A stretch of DNA of 5,006 nucleotides from an uncultured Devosia sp. (lineage in GTDB: Bacteria > Pseudomonadota > Alphaproteobacteria > Rhizobiales > Devosiaceae): contig CAJYKO010000372.1 of the NCBI GenBank assembly GCA_913775215.1, positions 1 to 5,006 on the forward strand, read 5' to 3'. Position 1 is the first letter of the stretch, and the number at the start of each line of letters is the position of its first letter. The notes beneath the pieces are model-generated. The model was not told the origin of the DNA, ran no database searches, and saw nothing but the letters and a program-made list of their open reading frames with translations. Made by a program: the position numbers and the translations under genes. Below are positions 1 to 5,006 of the stretch, piece by piece.

Positions 1-13
1 CTCTGCCGCCGGC

Positions 14-583
14 ATGCGCATCGGCCTCTTCGGCGGCAGCTTCAACCCCATCCACGCCGGCCATGTGCTGGTGATGGAAGAAACCCTCCGCCGTCTCGAA
101 CTCGACGCGCTATGGGTTCTTGTGACACCCGGTAACCCGCTGAAAAGTCACGGGGATTTGCAACCCCTCACGCAACGGGTCGAAGCCGCCCGCGCCGCCA
201 TCGCCAATCCCCGCATCCGCGTCACGGGCTTTGAAGCCCAAAAAAACTTCCGCTACACCTGGCAAACCACCCGCTTCCTCGCCCAGACCATGCCCGATCG
301 CCACTTCGTTTGGATCATGGGCGCCGACAGTCTCGCGACCTTCCACCACTGGGAGCGCTGGCAGGATATCGCGGCAACCCTGCCCATCGCCGTCTATGCC
401 CGCCCCGGCTCCTCGCGACGGGCCCTTGCCTCCCGCGCCGCAATTGCGCTTGTCCATGCGCAGATCGACCAGGAAGACGCCCCCATTCTCGCCGGGCTTT
501 CAGCCCCGGCCTGGGTCTACTTGCACGGCCGGCAATCTTCACTGTCCTCGAGTGCTATTCGCGCGGCCGGCAAGCATAAATAA
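14..583 (+). CDS. nadD: Nicotinate-nucleotide adenylyltransferase NadD (5' end may extend beyond the window)
   Basis: Joins ATP and nicotinate mononucleotide to give deamido-NAD and pyrophosphate, the adenylyl-transfer step of cytoplasmic NAD synthesis. The 189-residue product has the nucleotidyltransferase signature GGSFNPIHAGH at residues 7-17 (HxGH-type ATP site), a TPGNPLK segment at 38-44 where the family binds the nicotinate ring, MGADSLATFHHW at 102-113, and a C-terminal SSSAIR at 178-183 matching the family's ISSTxIR phosphate-binding motif. The length is normal for NadD. The start is uncertain: the frame stays open from position 2 (codons for S-A-A-G precede the ATG at 14), and as I recall alphaproteobacterial NadD proteins often carry a short extension before this GLFGGSF strand. 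The true start may therefore lie before the window. The gene ends in TAA at 581-583. Family assignment is very secure; only the start is in doubt. Confidence 0.96.
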   Translation: MRIGLFGGSFNPIHAGHVLVMEETLRRLELDALWVLVTPGNPLKSHGDLQPLTQRVEAARAAIANPRIRVTGFEAQKNFRYTWQTTRFLAQTMPDRHFVWIMGADSLATFHHWERWQDIAATLPIAVYARPGSSRRALASRAAIALVHAQIDQEDAPILAGLSAPAWVYLHGRQSSLSSSAIRAAGKHK

Positions 584-601
584 ATGGAATCAAGCGTGAC
601 C

Positions 602-630
602 TTGCGAAAAACCCCGCGAAAGGGCATATT
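602..630 (+). promoter_or_regulatory. Possible sigma-70-type promoter for rsfS-rlmH
   Basis: TTGCGA at 602-607 (preceded by C, giving the CTTG often seen at alphaproteobacterial -35 elements) is followed, after 17 bases, by CATATT at 625-630. Each hexamer matches four of six consensus bases. A weaker alternative is TTGCCG at 671-676 with AATATT at 693-698 (16-base spacing). Two gene-sized cues support a promoter somewhere here: the unusually wide gap after nadD and the tight spacing downstream. This is pattern matching only. Confidence 0.25.
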
Positions 631-734
631 CAGCGCAATGATCGCTGTCTTCGGAACAGGAATGAACGGCTTGCCGTTTGCCAAGACGCCGCAATATTCC
701 GATCAACAACCAAGGATGCTGAACCAACGCATGA

Positions 735-759
735 CCCATGCTCGCGCATGGGCGGAAGG
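735..759 (+). promoter_or_regulatory. Hairpin abutting the rsfS ribosome binding site
   Basis: CCCATGC (735-741) and GCATGGG (746-752) form a perfect 7-bp stem around a four-base TCGC loop. One base later comes GGAAGG (754-759), a good Shine-Dalgarno sequence 9 bases before the ATG at 769. The upstream in-frame ATG at 748 is buried in the stem and has no Shine-Dalgarno of its own, which supports 769 as the start. The stem and ribosome binding site are seen directly; any effect on translation is inferred. Confidence 0.5.
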
Positions 760-768
760 CCGTTTCTG

Positions 769-1161
769 ATGGCCGCGCTGCCCACTGATACCGTTTCGAC
801 CGCTGCTGTTCCGACAATGTCGGCAGAAAAATCCCCTGTCGAACTCATTCTCAACATTCTCGATGATGCCAAGGCAGAAGAGACTGTGTCGGTGGATATC
901 ACCGGCAAGTCCTCGCTCGCCGACCACATGATCGTGACCTCGGGCCGCTCGCAGCGCCATGTCGGCGCCGTCGCCGACCAGATCATCCGCGCCCTGCGCG
1001 AAAATGGTTTTGGTAAGCCGCGGGTCGAAGGTCTGCCCCATTGCGATTGGGTTCTAGTGGATACAGGCGACGTCATCGTCCACATTTTCCGCCCTGAAGT
1101 GCGCGAATTCTACAATATCGAAAAGATGTGGCAGGCCGACTTCGCCGCCGATGCTCATTGA
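769..1161 (+). CDS. rsfS: Ribosomal silencing factor RsfS
   Basis: RsfS (Iojap/DUF143 family) binds ribosomal protein uL14 on the large subunit and blocks subunit joining, lowering translation in starvation or stationary phase. From the ATG at 769 the product is 130 residues. The family domain covers about 23-124, with the segment LADHMIVTSGRSQRHV at 50-65, EGLPHCDWVLVDTGDVIVH at 87-105 and REFYNIEKMW at 112-121, all characteristic. The first 20 or so residues are a variable Ala/Thr-rich extension. The start at 769 is chosen for GGAAGG 9 bases upstream; in-frame ATGs at 748 (inside a hairpin) and 817 (no ribosome binding site) are less likely. The gene follows nadD, as in many bacteria, and precedes rlmH by 25 bp, probably in the same transcript. 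Confidence 0.95.
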   Translation: MAALPTDTVSTAAVPTMSAEKSPVELILNILDDAKAEETVSVDITGKSSLADHMIVTSGRSQRHVGAVADQIIRALRENGFGKPRVEGLPHCDWVLVDTGDVIVHIFRPEVREFYNIEKMWQADFAADAH

Positions 1162-1186
1162 ACCGCACGACGGCTGAGGGCATCCC

Positions 1187-1669
1187 ATGCGTATCGCCAT
1201 AGCGGCAGTGGGCCGGATGAAGTCCGGCCCCGAACGCGAACTTGTATCCCGATATCTCGAAAGAGCAGTGGCAAGTGGGAAACCGTTGGCACTGACGGGG
1301 TTTGAGGTGTCGGAGCTCGCTGAGTCTCGCGCTGGGTCCGCTGCGTCCCGCAAGACCGAAGAGGCCAAAGGCCTTCGTGCTGCATTGCCCGATGGCATTC
1401 TCGTCACGCTCGACGAGCGCGGAAAATCCATAGGATCCGAAGCATTTGCAGGTCTTCTCTCGCGTTGGCGAGACGAAGGGCGACCCGCTGTGTCTTTTGT
1501 TATCGGTGGCGCGGATGGCATCGATCCCGATTTCGTCCGCTCTGCCGGGATGTCGCTGAGCTTCTCTCCCATGGTCTGGCCGCACCAATTGGTGCGCATC
1601 ATGCTCGCCGAACAGCTTTATCGTGCGACGACAATCCTTTCTGGCCACCCCTATCACCGCGGCGACTAA
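1187..1669 (+). CDS. rlmH: 23S rRNA (pseudouridine-1915-N3)-methyltransferase RlmH
   Basis: RlmH is a SPOUT-class enzyme that uses S-adenosylmethionine to methylate N3 of pseudouridine 1915 in helix 69 of 23S rRNA, acting on assembled 70S ribosomes. The 160-residue product is close to the usual 155-160. Visible family motifs are LDERGK at 75-80 with SEAFA at 84-88, FVIGGADG at 104-111 (the SAM-binding trefoil-knot loop), and the C-terminal run PHQLVRIMLAEQLYRA at 132-147 followed by HPYHRGD at 154-160, which includes the conserved YHR end. The start ATG has GAGGG six bases upstream (1176-1180). The gene lies 25 bp after rsfS, so co-transcription is likely and pairs two ribosome-acting proteins. 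No terminator is evident after the stop. The older family name is YbeA. Confidence 0.96.
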   Translation: MRIAIAAVGRMKSGPERELVSRYLERAVASGKPLALTGFEVSELAESRAGSAASRKTEEAKGLRAALPDGILVTLDERGKSIGSEAFAGLLSRWRDEGRPAVSFVIGGADGIDPDFVRSAGMSLSFSPMVWPHQLVRIMLAEQLYRATTILSGHPYHRGD

Positions 1670-1740
1670 AATCGCTGTGACTGCCTTAGTTTAAGCCCAA
1701 CCCCGAGATAGCCCGACGCTGCGCAAGGTGGGCAGAAGAT

Positions 1741-1758
1741 GGTTAAGCAGAGTTAACC
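1741..1758 (+). promoter_or_regulatory. Inverted TTAA repeat, candidate CtrA-binding site
   Basis: GGTTAA (1741-1746) and TTAACC (1753-1758) form an inverted repeat with a 6-base spacer, located 71 bases before the envC-like start. Read on the minus strand, it gives TTAA-N6-TTAACCAT, whose last eight bases equal the known CtrA half-site TTAACCAT. The classic full site is TTAA-N7-TTAAC, so the spacing is one base short. CtrA is the cell-cycle response regulator of alphaproteobacteria and controls division and envelope genes in several of them, which fits an amidase activator downstream. GCTAAT at 1778-1783 might serve as a -10 element, but I see no convincing -35. The repeat is certain; the assignment to CtrA is inferred. 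Confidence 0.4.
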
Positions 1759-1829
1759 TATGGTTTTCTTCCGGCTTGCTAATCTGCGCGTCAGTGATTC
1801 GGGGCCGAGGCCTCTGCGACGGAGACGAT

Positions 1830-3257
1830 ATGCCGGTGAGGCCGGATAGCTTGGTCAGGGCAATGGTCGGTGGCGTCATGTTGACCGCCGGCTTGGCCAT
1901 TCCGCTTCTGGCGCAGACGGAAACGCCAGTTCCCACCACAACGCCGCCAGCAACGACCGCGCCGATCGAGTCCCAACCGACACCAGGCACGCCCCCTGCG
2001 CCCGTAACCGAGGCGCCAGCCGCTATTGGCGCGACGCCCGCGGACCAAAGCGCTACGCCAGCAGAACCAGATACGGCGACCACCAGCGCGGCCGATCTCG
2101 CCGAAGTGGAAGCCTCGCTGCAATTGAGCCGCGAACGCATCGACGAGCTCAAAAGCGAGATCGCCGAGATGGAAGGCGATCGCACCAAGCAGAATGCCGC
2201 CCTCATTGCTGCTGGACAAAGGGTAAAGCTCGCCGAAATCGAAGTGACCGATGTCGAGGACCGGCTTTCCAATCTCATCGTCGAAGAGCTTGAAGTGCGC
2301 GGTCGCCTCGATGGCGCCGATGCCGAAATTGCAAATGTTCTGGCAGCGCTTGAGCGTATCTCGCTTAATCCGCCCCCCGCGCTTGTCGTTAACCCAAGCG
2401 ACGCCCTCGGCTCGGCCCGTGGCGCCATGCTGATTGCAGCCATCGTGCCACAGCTTCGCCAGAAGGCCGATACCGTTTCGTCAGATCTCAAGCAGTTGAT
2501 GACGATCAAGGAACAGGCGCTGGCCGAAGAAGCCACGCTCAAGGCCAATTACGCGGTGCTCGAGGAAGAGCAGTTGCGCATCGCGACGCTGATTGCGGCG
2601 CGCAAGCAGGGCATCGAACAGGTCGGGGCGCAGCTCGACACCGAGGAGGCAGCGGCCCTCGAGCTTGCCGAACGCGCCAGCACGCTGCGCGAACTGATCG
2701 ACGCCCTATCCGCCCGGGCCAATCAGGCCACGACGCCGACAACCACGCCCGATATGCCGCAGCTTTCGCCTGAAGCCATCCAAGTGGCTTTCGCCAATGC
2801 CGCGCGCACCGAGCCGGCCGTGCCGTTCCCCATGGCGCGCGGCTATCTCACCCAACCTGCCAATGGTGTCACCGTTGTGCAGTTCGGCGCCGGAGATGGT
2901 TTTGGCGGTATCGCCCAAGGGCAGTCGGTCGTGACCCGCGCCGAGGCACAGGTAGTGTCGCCCGCCGATGGCTGGGTGCTCTACAAAGGCCCTTACCTCA
3001 ATTACGGCCAGATCATCATTCTCAATACCGGCCAGGGCTATACAGCGCTCTTGGCCGGACTCAACAGCATTTCGGTCGATATCGGCCAATTCGTGCTGAT
3101 GGGCGAGCCTTTGGGCCAGATGGGATCACGCACAATTGGACGGACCGTGACCACCAATGCTGGCAACGCCCAGCCGACCCTTTATATTGAGCTGCGACAG
3201 AACAACCAACCCATCGATCCGGAAGCTTGGTGGGCCCAGAATGAACAGACGGGATAA
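1830..3257 (+). CDS. EnvC-like LytM-domain murein hydrolase activator (degenerate M23 domain)
   Basis: Probable periplasmic activator of peptidoglycan amidases at cell separation, like E. coli EnvC. From the ATG at 1830 (GGAGA at 1821-1825) the product has 475 residues: signal peptide 1-28 ending PLLA; Thr/Pro/Ala-rich linker 29-86; charged coiled coil about 88-177; a conserved-looking NPPPALVVNPSDALGSAR at 180-197; second coiled coil about 214-296; a short Thr/Pro linker; LytM (M23) domain about 333-475. The LytM fold is recognisable (SPADGWVLYKG, YGQIIILN, PTLYIELR, PIDPEAWW), but the zinc ligands are gone: by my manual alignment His-x3-Asp is replaced around A362/S366, the later His by Gly, and His-x-His by T450-x-Y452. 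It should therefore be catalytically inactive, as EnvC is. A GTG at 1728 would add 34 residues before the signal peptide and is rejected. ctpA starts 6 bp downstream. Confidence 0.9.
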   Translation: MPVRPDSLVRAMVGGVMLTAGLAIPLLAQTETPVPTTTPPATTAPIESQPTPGTPPAPVTEAPAAIGATPADQSATPAEPDTATTSAADLAEVEASLQLSRERIDELKSEIAEMEGDRTKQNAALIAAGQRVKLAEIEVTDVEDRLSNLIVEELEVRGRLDGADAEIANVLAALERISLNPPPALVVNPSDALGSARGAMLIAAIVPQLRQKADTVSSDLKQLMTIKEQALAEEATLKANYAVLEEEQLRIATLIAARKQGIEQVGAQLDTEEAAALELAERASTLRELIDALSARANQATTPTTTPDMPQLSPEAIQVAFANAARTEPAVPFPMARGYLTQPANGVTVVQFGAGDGFGGIAQGQSVVTRAEAQVVSPADGWVLYKGPYLNYGQIIILNTGQGYTALLAGLNSISVDIGQFVLMGEPLGQMGSRTIGRTVTTNAGNAQPTLYIELRQNNQPIDPEAWWAQNEQTG

Positions 3258-3263
3258 TATTCC

Positions 3264-4664
3264 ATGCGCTTGACCACTCTTCGCGCCGCTTTGCTTGGCG
3301 CGGCCTTGCTCGTGCCGACTGCCGGGCTGCTTGCTCAGGATCAGCCCCCAGCGCCGGCAGCACCAGAAACTCCCGTCGAGCAACCCAATCCCAGTGGCGA
3401 ACAGCCCGAGCCGACAGCCGAGGATCTCGCCAAGAAGCCGCGCGATCCGCTGGAAGTCTATTCAGATCTCAACCTTTTTGGCGAAATCTTCGATCGCATC
3501 CGCGCCGAATATGTCGATCCGCCGGATGAGCAGGAACTGATCCGCGCCGCCATCCAGGGCATGCTGACTTCGCTCGATCCGCATTCGGGCTATCTTCCGC
3601 CGGCCGACTACGACGAAATGCGCGAGGACACTTCGGGTGAATTCGGCGGCCTCGGCATCGAAGTCACAATGGAAGAAGGCGCGATCAAAGTTATCTCGCC
3701 CATCGACGATACGCCCGCTGCCAAGGCCGGCATTCTCGCCAACGACTTCATCGTCGAACTCGACGGTACCTCGATCCAGGGCCTCTCGCTTGACGAAGCC
3801 GTCGCCAAGATGCGCGGGCCTATTGGCACCGACATCACCGTGACCGTTGTACGCGAAGGCGTCACCGATCCGCTCAAGTTTACCTTGACCCGCGCCACCA
3901 TCGCCATGCGCGCCGTGCGTTGGAACATGGATGGCGACGTCGCCGTGCTGCGTCTTTCGCGCTTCTCGGCTCAGGCCTATATCGGCATCGAAAACGCCAT
4001 CAAGGACATTTATGCCGAACGCGACGGTAAGGCGCCCAAGGGTATAATCCTCGACCTCCGCAACAATCCCGGCGGTCTTGTCGATCAGGCGGTCTATGTT
4101 GCTGATGCCTTCCTCAAGCAGGGCGCAGTGGTTTTGACCCGTGGCCGTACGGAAGCGGAAAGCGCGCGCTATGACGCCCAGCCCGATCCCCTCGACGAAC
4201 AGCTCGCCAATATTCCGCTGGTGGTTCTGATCAATGGCGGCTCAGCCTCAGCTTCGGAAATCGTCGCAGGCGCCCTCCAGGACCATAAGCGCGCAACACT
4301 CGTGGGCACCCGTTCCTTCGGCAAGGGTTCGGTGCAGTCCATCATCTCGCTCGGCCCCGATGGCGCTATGCGCCTAACGACGGCGCGCTACTACACCCCT
4401 GACAATCGCTCGATCCAGGCACTGGGCATCACGCCTGATATTGAAATCCATCAGGTCGTGCCTGCGGAATTCCAGGGCCGCGACGAAATCCAGGGTGAAG
4501 CCGGACTTGCCGGTCATATCAAGATCGAAGGCCAGGAAGAAAGCACCGTTGGCTCGTCCGTCTATGTGCCGCAGGAACCCAAGGACGATGCGCAGCTTCA
4601 ATATGCAATCAAGCTGATCAACGGCGAAGAGACCAACGCCGCCTATCCGGCAAAGGCCGAGTAG
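3264..4664 (+). CDS. ctpA: Carboxy-terminal processing protease CtpA (S41 family, PDZ domain)
   Basis: Exported serine protease of the Prc/CtpA family, which trims or degrades periplasmic proteins, recognising C-termini through its PDZ domain. The 466-residue product has a signal peptide at 1-25 (cleavage likely after GLLA), a Pro/Glu-rich linker about 26-60, an N-terminal helical part with LDPHSGYL at 104-111, a PDZ domain about 126-208 beginning near GGLGIEV, and the S41 protease domain about 215-400 with LDLRNNPGG at 263-271. The catalytic set is complete: Ser329 in GSASASE, Lys354 in FGKGSVQ (25 residues later, the spacing seen in E. coli Prc) and Gln358. The start follows the envC-like stop by 6 bp, with GGGA at 3251-3254 as ribosome binding site, so translation of the two is probably coupled. 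Substrates are unknown; envelope hydrolases or their activators are plausible. A terminator follows. Confidence 0.95.
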   Translation: MRLTTLRAALLGAALLVPTAGLLAQDQPPAPAAPETPVEQPNPSGEQPEPTAEDLAKKPRDPLEVYSDLNLFGEIFDRIRAEYVDPPDEQELIRAAIQGMLTSLDPHSGYLPPADYDEMREDTSGEFGGLGIEVTMEEGAIKVISPIDDTPAAKAGILANDFIVELDGTSIQGLSLDEAVAKMRGPIGTDITVTVVREGVTDPLKFTLTRATIAMRAVRWNMDGDVAVLRLSRFSAQAYIGIENAIKDIYAERDGKAPKGIILDLRNNPGGLVDQAVYVADAFLKQGAVVLTRGRTEAESARYDAQPDPLDEQLANIPLVVLINGGSASASEIVAGALQDHKRATLVGTRSFGKGSVQSIISLGPDGAMRLTTARYYTPDNRSIQALGITPDIEIHQVVPAEFQGRDEIQGEAGLAGHIKIEGQEESTVGSSVYVPQEPKDDAQLQYAIKLINGEETNAAYPAKAE

Positions 4665-4688
4665 TGCTCGCGCCATGCTAAACTCAAG

Positions 4689-4720
4689 GCGCGACGGCGT
4701 GATTCGCTGTCGCGCTTTTT
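4689..4720 (+). terminator. Rho-independent terminator after ctpA
   Basis: GCGCGACGGCG (4689-4699) pairs with CGCTGTCGCGC (4705-4715) over 11 pairs, one of them a G-U wobble, around a five-base TGATT loop, and is followed directly by five T residues (4716-4720). Upstream AA bases could pair with part of the T tract. The hairpin starts 25 bases after the ctpA stop and should end, or partly end, transcription before the next gene. The reverse strand lacks a comparable T tract, so it is not clearly bidirectional. Confidence 0.85.
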
Positions 4721-4736
4721 CGTTGTGACACTGACC

Positions 4737-4742
4737 TATAGG
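4737..4742 (+). promoter_or_regulatory. Possible -10 element before the YibQ-like gene
   Basis: TATAGG at 4737-4742 lies between the terminator and the ATG at 4754. It matches TATAAT at four positions. No good -35 stands at 16-18 bases upstream, where the terminator's stem and T tract fall. If real, transcription would begin only a few bases before the start codon. The main reason to list it is that the gene beyond a strong terminator would need its own promoter or read-through. Confidence 0.15.
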
Positions 4743-4753
4743 GCCGGCTGCCG

Positions 4754-5006
4754 ATGGCCAATGATCTGAGCACCCCCCTGAAAGGCCGCAAGCAGCGTGC
4801 ACAGGAAGCCAAGGCCCGTCCGCACCTGCCGATCGGCAGGGTGTTGTTCGGGTTGATCGCCCTGATCGGCCTGGGTTTCGCCGCAAGGCTTATTCTGGTG
4901 GATGATCCCATGGGCGGCCGTCCGAGCCAGGAAGTCGGCATCGTCGACAACAAGGGGGCCAATACGGTTGCCGATGCGGCCGCTTCAGGCCCGGTGACGA
5001 TCACAG
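4754..5006 (+). CDS. Divergent polysaccharide deacetylase family protein (YibQ-like), N-terminal part, cut by window end
   Basis: Only the first 84 residues are visible and the frame runs off the window. They show a short, basic cytoplasmic start, one hydrophobic segment about 29-49 (probable membrane anchor or uncleaved signal), then VDDPMGGRP at 49-57 and an Ala-rich stretch that should lie in the periplasm. The start MANDLSTPLKGRK and the DDPxGG motif just after the membrane segment resemble alphaproteobacterial divergent polysaccharide deacetylases (DUF610/YibQ), which typically begin with a D-L-x-x-P-L motif. The catalytic-like domain is outside the window, so the call rests on this N-terminus and on context: yibQ follows envC in E. 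coli, and this gene follows envC and ctpA here. The family's biochemical role is unclear. A weak AGGG (4740-4743) precedes the ATG. Confidence 0.75.
   Translation, partial: MANDLSTPLKGRKQRAQEAKARPHLPIGRVLFGLIALIGLGFAARLILVDDPMGGRPSQEVGIVDNKGANTVADAAASGPVTIT

Larger units (their letters stand above)
584..768 (+). other. nadD-rsfS spacer with a doubtful 61-codon ORF
   Basis: This 185-bp gap lies between nadD and the preferred rsfS start. An ATG immediately follows the nadD stop (TAAATG at 581-586) and opens a 61-codon frame whose TGA at 767-769 overlaps the rsfS ATG by one base. I do not call it a gene: there is no Shine-Dalgarno sequence before 584, the product matches no family I recognise, and by hand count about 61% of its third codon positions are G or C, which is not a strong coding signal in a GC-rich genome. 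The spacer more likely serves as an rsfS leader, holding a possible promoter and a hairpin beside the ribosome binding site. Confidence 0.4.

Noticed and set aside
1054..1657. Two long minus-strand frames opposite rlmH and the end of rsfS (182 and 194 codons)
   Set aside because: They lie opposite two conserved genes with complete family motifs and their products show no recognisable domain.
1662..1733. Possible terminator after rlmH (GCGA/TCGC around the stop; GCCCAACC with GGTGGGC further on)
   Set aside because: The first stem is only four pairs, the second has a bulge and a loop of over 20 bases, and neither is followed by a T tract.
1728..1829. GTG-initiated 34-codon extension of the envC-like gene
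   Set aside because: It would put 34 residues ahead of a good signal peptide and place the TTAA inverted repeat inside coding sequence. The ATG at 1830 has GGAGA at a suitable distance.
2389..2394. Single TTAACC inside the envC-like gene as a further CtrA half-site
   Set aside because: It is an isolated hexamer within coding sequence (Val-Asn-Pro codons) with no partner TTAA at the right spacing.
1691..2548. 285-codon open frame on the minus strand opposite the envC-like gene
   Set aside because: It is a shadow of a GC-rich coding region: Ser/Ala/Gly/Val-rich low-complexity product with no family motif, lying antisense to a clear signal-peptide/coiled-coil protein.
4374..5004. Minus-strand frames opposite the ctpA end and the YibQ-like start
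   Set aside because: They run across the ctpA terminator and antisense to recognised proteins, and lack any domain or ribosome binding signal.

Overview
The window looks like an ordinary, well-conserved chromosomal housekeeping region from an alphaproteobacterium, most likely a member of the Hyphomicrobiales (Rhizobiales), possibly Devosia-like. The basis is gene order, protein style and fairly high GC; the family-level guess is an inference from memory of similar regions, not from a search. All genes lie on the + strand. I see no mobile element, CRISPR array, tRNA or rRNA, and no clear sign of recent horizontal transfer.

Layout. nadD (NAD biosynthesis; its true start may lie just before the window) occupies 14-583. 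A 185-bp spacer (584-768) holds a possible promoter, a small ORF of doubtful reality and a hairpin beside the ribosome binding site of the next gene. rsfS (ribosomal silencing factor, 769-1161) and rlmH (23S rRNA pseudouridine-1915 N3-methyltransferase, 1187-1669) follow with a 25-bp gap. A 160-bp spacer (1670-1829) carries an inverted TTAA repeat resembling a binding site for the cell-cycle regulator CtrA. Next come an EnvC-like LytM-domain amidase activator (1830-3257) and, 6 bp later, a periplasmic S41 carboxy-terminal processing protease, CtpA (3264-4664). A strong intrinsic-type terminator hairpin lies at 4689-4720. The window ends inside a divergent polysaccharide deacetylase (YibQ-like) gene, 4754-5006.

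Functionally there are two blocks. The first (nadD-rsfS-rlmH) serves NAD supply and ribosome maturation or silencing. The second (envC-ctpA-yibQ-like) is a cell-envelope block. The EnvC-like protein has lost every expected LytM zinc ligand, so it should regulate amidases rather than cut peptidoglycan. CtpA keeps its Ser-Lys-Gln catalytic residues and may control envelope hydrolases or their activators. The YibQ-like protein is an envelope protein of unclear role that often accompanies envC.

I found no previously undescribed system. The best leads for a second look are the CtrA-like site before envC, the strong terminator inside the ctpA/yibQ-like pair, and the hairpin next to the rsfS ribosome binding site.
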